From: an uncultured Alphaproteobacteria bacterium
GTDB taxonomy: Bacteria > Pseudomonadota > Alphaproteobacteria > HIMB59 > GCA-002718135
Assembly: GCA_902571865.1 (NCBI GenBank)
Contig: CACGDO010000002.1
Location: forward strand, 118,960-182,959
DNA: 64,000 nt
Direction: 5' to 3'
The notes beneath the pieces were generated by a model. That model was not told the origin of the DNA. It made no database searches and saw only the letters and a list, made by a program, of their open reading frames with translations. Shown piece by piece: positions 62,915 to 64,000 of this stretch. Positions within the stretch are counted from its first letter, which is position 1; the number at the start of each line of letters is the position of its first letter. The position numbers and the translations under genes are program-made.

Positions 62915-64000
62915 TAATTTATAGTTTCAAATATTTCAGATAGTTTTTGAGTTTTTTTATCTGAAATAATGAAACAGCCTTTTATTTTATTTATTAAATT
63001 ATCATCTATATTTTTATTTGAGTATAAACTTAATAAAGGAGTTATGGAATTCACTTCATCACCAATATTGAGTACATTATCATATCCAACTCCGTAATCT
63101 ATTTTATCGGTAACCTGTTTTCTTCCACCTCCAAGTTCAATAAGTATAAGGCCTAATTCTCTGGTATGAATTTTTTCTATCCACCCTTCCTCATTACAAA
63201 ATACATCTTTTCGAACGGAATTATTTTTTAAATCTTTTTCAAAAGATGATAAAATATTTTTTGGTCCACCCAAGGCTGCAACCATCATTTCAAATTTTTC
63301 TGCAGCTAGTCCATTATTAATAACCCTATTAATTTTATTATATGCTTCTTCTTTAGAAATTTTATAAATGTTTACTAATAGCGAAGATATTAATTCATTA
63401 GTGATCTTCTCTAATCGGTGATCCTTTAAATCATTTTTAATATATTTTATGCATTCTAATATCTCTAGCGTATGACCAGCACTTTTACCTAAGACCTGAT
63501 TCATATCTGTTAGTATAGCTTCACAATGTAAACCTGCTCCTTTAGCGACTCTTACTAAGGAGTTGGATAAATCTCTTGCTATATCAATAGTGCTATTAAA
63601 AGATCCATTACCAACTTTTACATCAAGTACTAAAGATGAAAGACCGCTTGCAATTTTTTTTGAAAGAATAGATGATGTTATTAAAGGTAAAGATTCTACT
63701 GTACCTACAATATCCCTTATAGAATATAATTTTTTATCAGCTGGTGCTAAGTTAGAGGTTTGACCAATAATTGCACAACCAACCTCTTTTACAACTTTTT
63801 TAAAAGTTTCTAAATCAGGCTTTGTATTGTACCCAGGTATTGAGTCAAATTTATCTAGAGTACCACCGGTATGACCCAAACCTCTACCTGAAATCATAGG
63901 TACATACAGTCCACAAGCTGCAAGAATTGGTGCTAAAATAATGCTCGTCTTGTCTCCAACACCACCAGTTGAGTGCTTATCACAAACCAACTCAGAATCT
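62914..64000 (-). CDS. deoA: thymidine phosphorylase, 5'-truncated by window edge
   Basis: About 362 codons of the C-terminal part are present; roughly 75 N-terminal residues lie outside the window. The frame is open to the edge (ends DSELVCDKHSTGGVGDKTS at the N-terminal side). The phosphate-binding motif KHSTGGVGDKTS and GRGLGHTGGTLDK, a family signature, are visible. It splits thymidine to thymine and deoxyribose-1-phosphate. A TTG at 63988-63990 inside the frame is not the real start. Confidence 0.9.
   Translation of the reverse strand, partial: DSELVCDKHSTGGVGDKTSIILAPILAACGLYVPMISGRGLGHTGGTLDKFDSIPGYNTKPDLETFKKVVKEVGCAIIGQTSNLAPADKKLYSIRDIVGTVESLPLITSSILSKKIASGLSSLVLDVKVGNGSFNSTIDIARDLSNSLVRVAKGAGLHCEAILTDMNQVLGKSAGHTLEILECIKYIKNDLKDHRLEKITNELISSLLVNIYKISKEEAYNKINRVINNGLAAEKFEMMVAALGGPKNILSSFEKDLKNNSVRKDVFCNEEGWIEKIHTRELGLILIELGGGRKQVTDKIDYGVGYDNVLNIGDEVNSITPLLSLYSNKNIDDNLINKIKGCFIISDKKTQKLSEIFETIN

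Noticed and set aside
63988-63990. TTG as the thymidine phosphorylase start
   Set aside because: The frame stays open to the window edge and conserved residues (DSEL) precede it; the gene simply continues past base 64000.
1-64000. CRISPR arrays, IS elements, prophage, tRNA or rRNA genes
   Set aside because: No repeat-spacer pattern, transposase, phage gene or cloverleaf was seen on reading the gaps; nearly all sequence is coding.

Overview
The window is a very AT-rich, densely packed bacterial chromosome segment. It has short or overlapping gene junctions, only one intergenic gap above 300 bases, and no tRNA, rRNA, IS element, prophage or CRISPR that I could see. Gene content points to a streamlined, probably marine, alphaproteobacterium of the pelagic SAR11/HIMB59-like kind. 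The pointers are a FYDLN-type TIGR02300 protein, a CDGGxGxLGHP zinc-finger protein, the tsaB-rimI-miaB-phoH-ybeY-corC-lnt order, Irr-type (ICE) palindromes, and a plcP-agt lipid-remodelling pair. The lineage is an inference from gene content and base composition.

Layout. 1-7406 (minus): nusA-infB-rbfA-truB-rpsO-pnp translation cluster; pnp runs off the left end. 7479-14206 (minus): tsaB-rimI-miaB-phoH-ybeY-corC-lnt-trmB, closed by a terminator at 7419-7438. 14207-19412: a polysaccharide deacetylase (plus), then murJ, trpS, nfuA and a Bax-like glucosaminidase (minus). 19467-26917 (minus): SET-domain gene, phoR, pstSCAB, phoU, phoB. 27004-30893 (plus): plcP, agt, then a PhoU-like/PiT phosphate transport pair. 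30890-37935: a phosphonate neighbourhood (PhnZ-like HD protein, DSP-like phosphatase, phnW, AllA-like protein, phosphodiesterase, methyltransferase-like protein, phosphonate-type Fe-alcohol dehydrogenase, MetE-like protein). 38023-45275: a Ugp-like ABC transporter wrapped around phnY-phnA. 45290-55124: housekeeping and salvage genes (DMT and MFS transporters, MsrPQ, a YejA-like binding protein, adenosine kinase and deaminase, M48 protease). 55147-61262: an Fe(III) ABC transporter with a sterol-desaturase-like protein and a DUF4856 protein. 61723-64000: hsp20, an O-methyltransferase and the start-truncated thymidine phosphorylase.

How it works together. About 26 kb (19.5-45.3 kb) reads as a phosphorus-starvation island. 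It holds sensing (PhoR/PhoB/PhoU), Pi uptake (Pst, PiT), phospholipid replacement (PlcP plus glycosyltransferase) and organophosphonate use. The visible route is 2-aminoethylphosphonate to phosphonoacetaldehyde (PhnW), to phosphonoacetate (PhnY), to acetate plus Pi (PhnA). Tandem 11-bp Pho boxes of the same type precede pstS, the Ugp-like binding protein and the Ugp-like ATPase gene. In both Pho-controlled binding-protein genes a terminator hairpin separates the binding protein from the genes downstream.

The iron operon (59.9-57 kb) has two ICE-like palindromes and a structured leader upstream. hsp20 has a textbook sigma-32 promoter followed by a two-hairpin ROSE-like RNA thermometer. The least explained parts are the genes around phnW: a PhnZ-like oxygenase with no visible PhnY* partner, an AllA-like lyase, and a MetE-like/Fe-ADH/methyltransferase operon.
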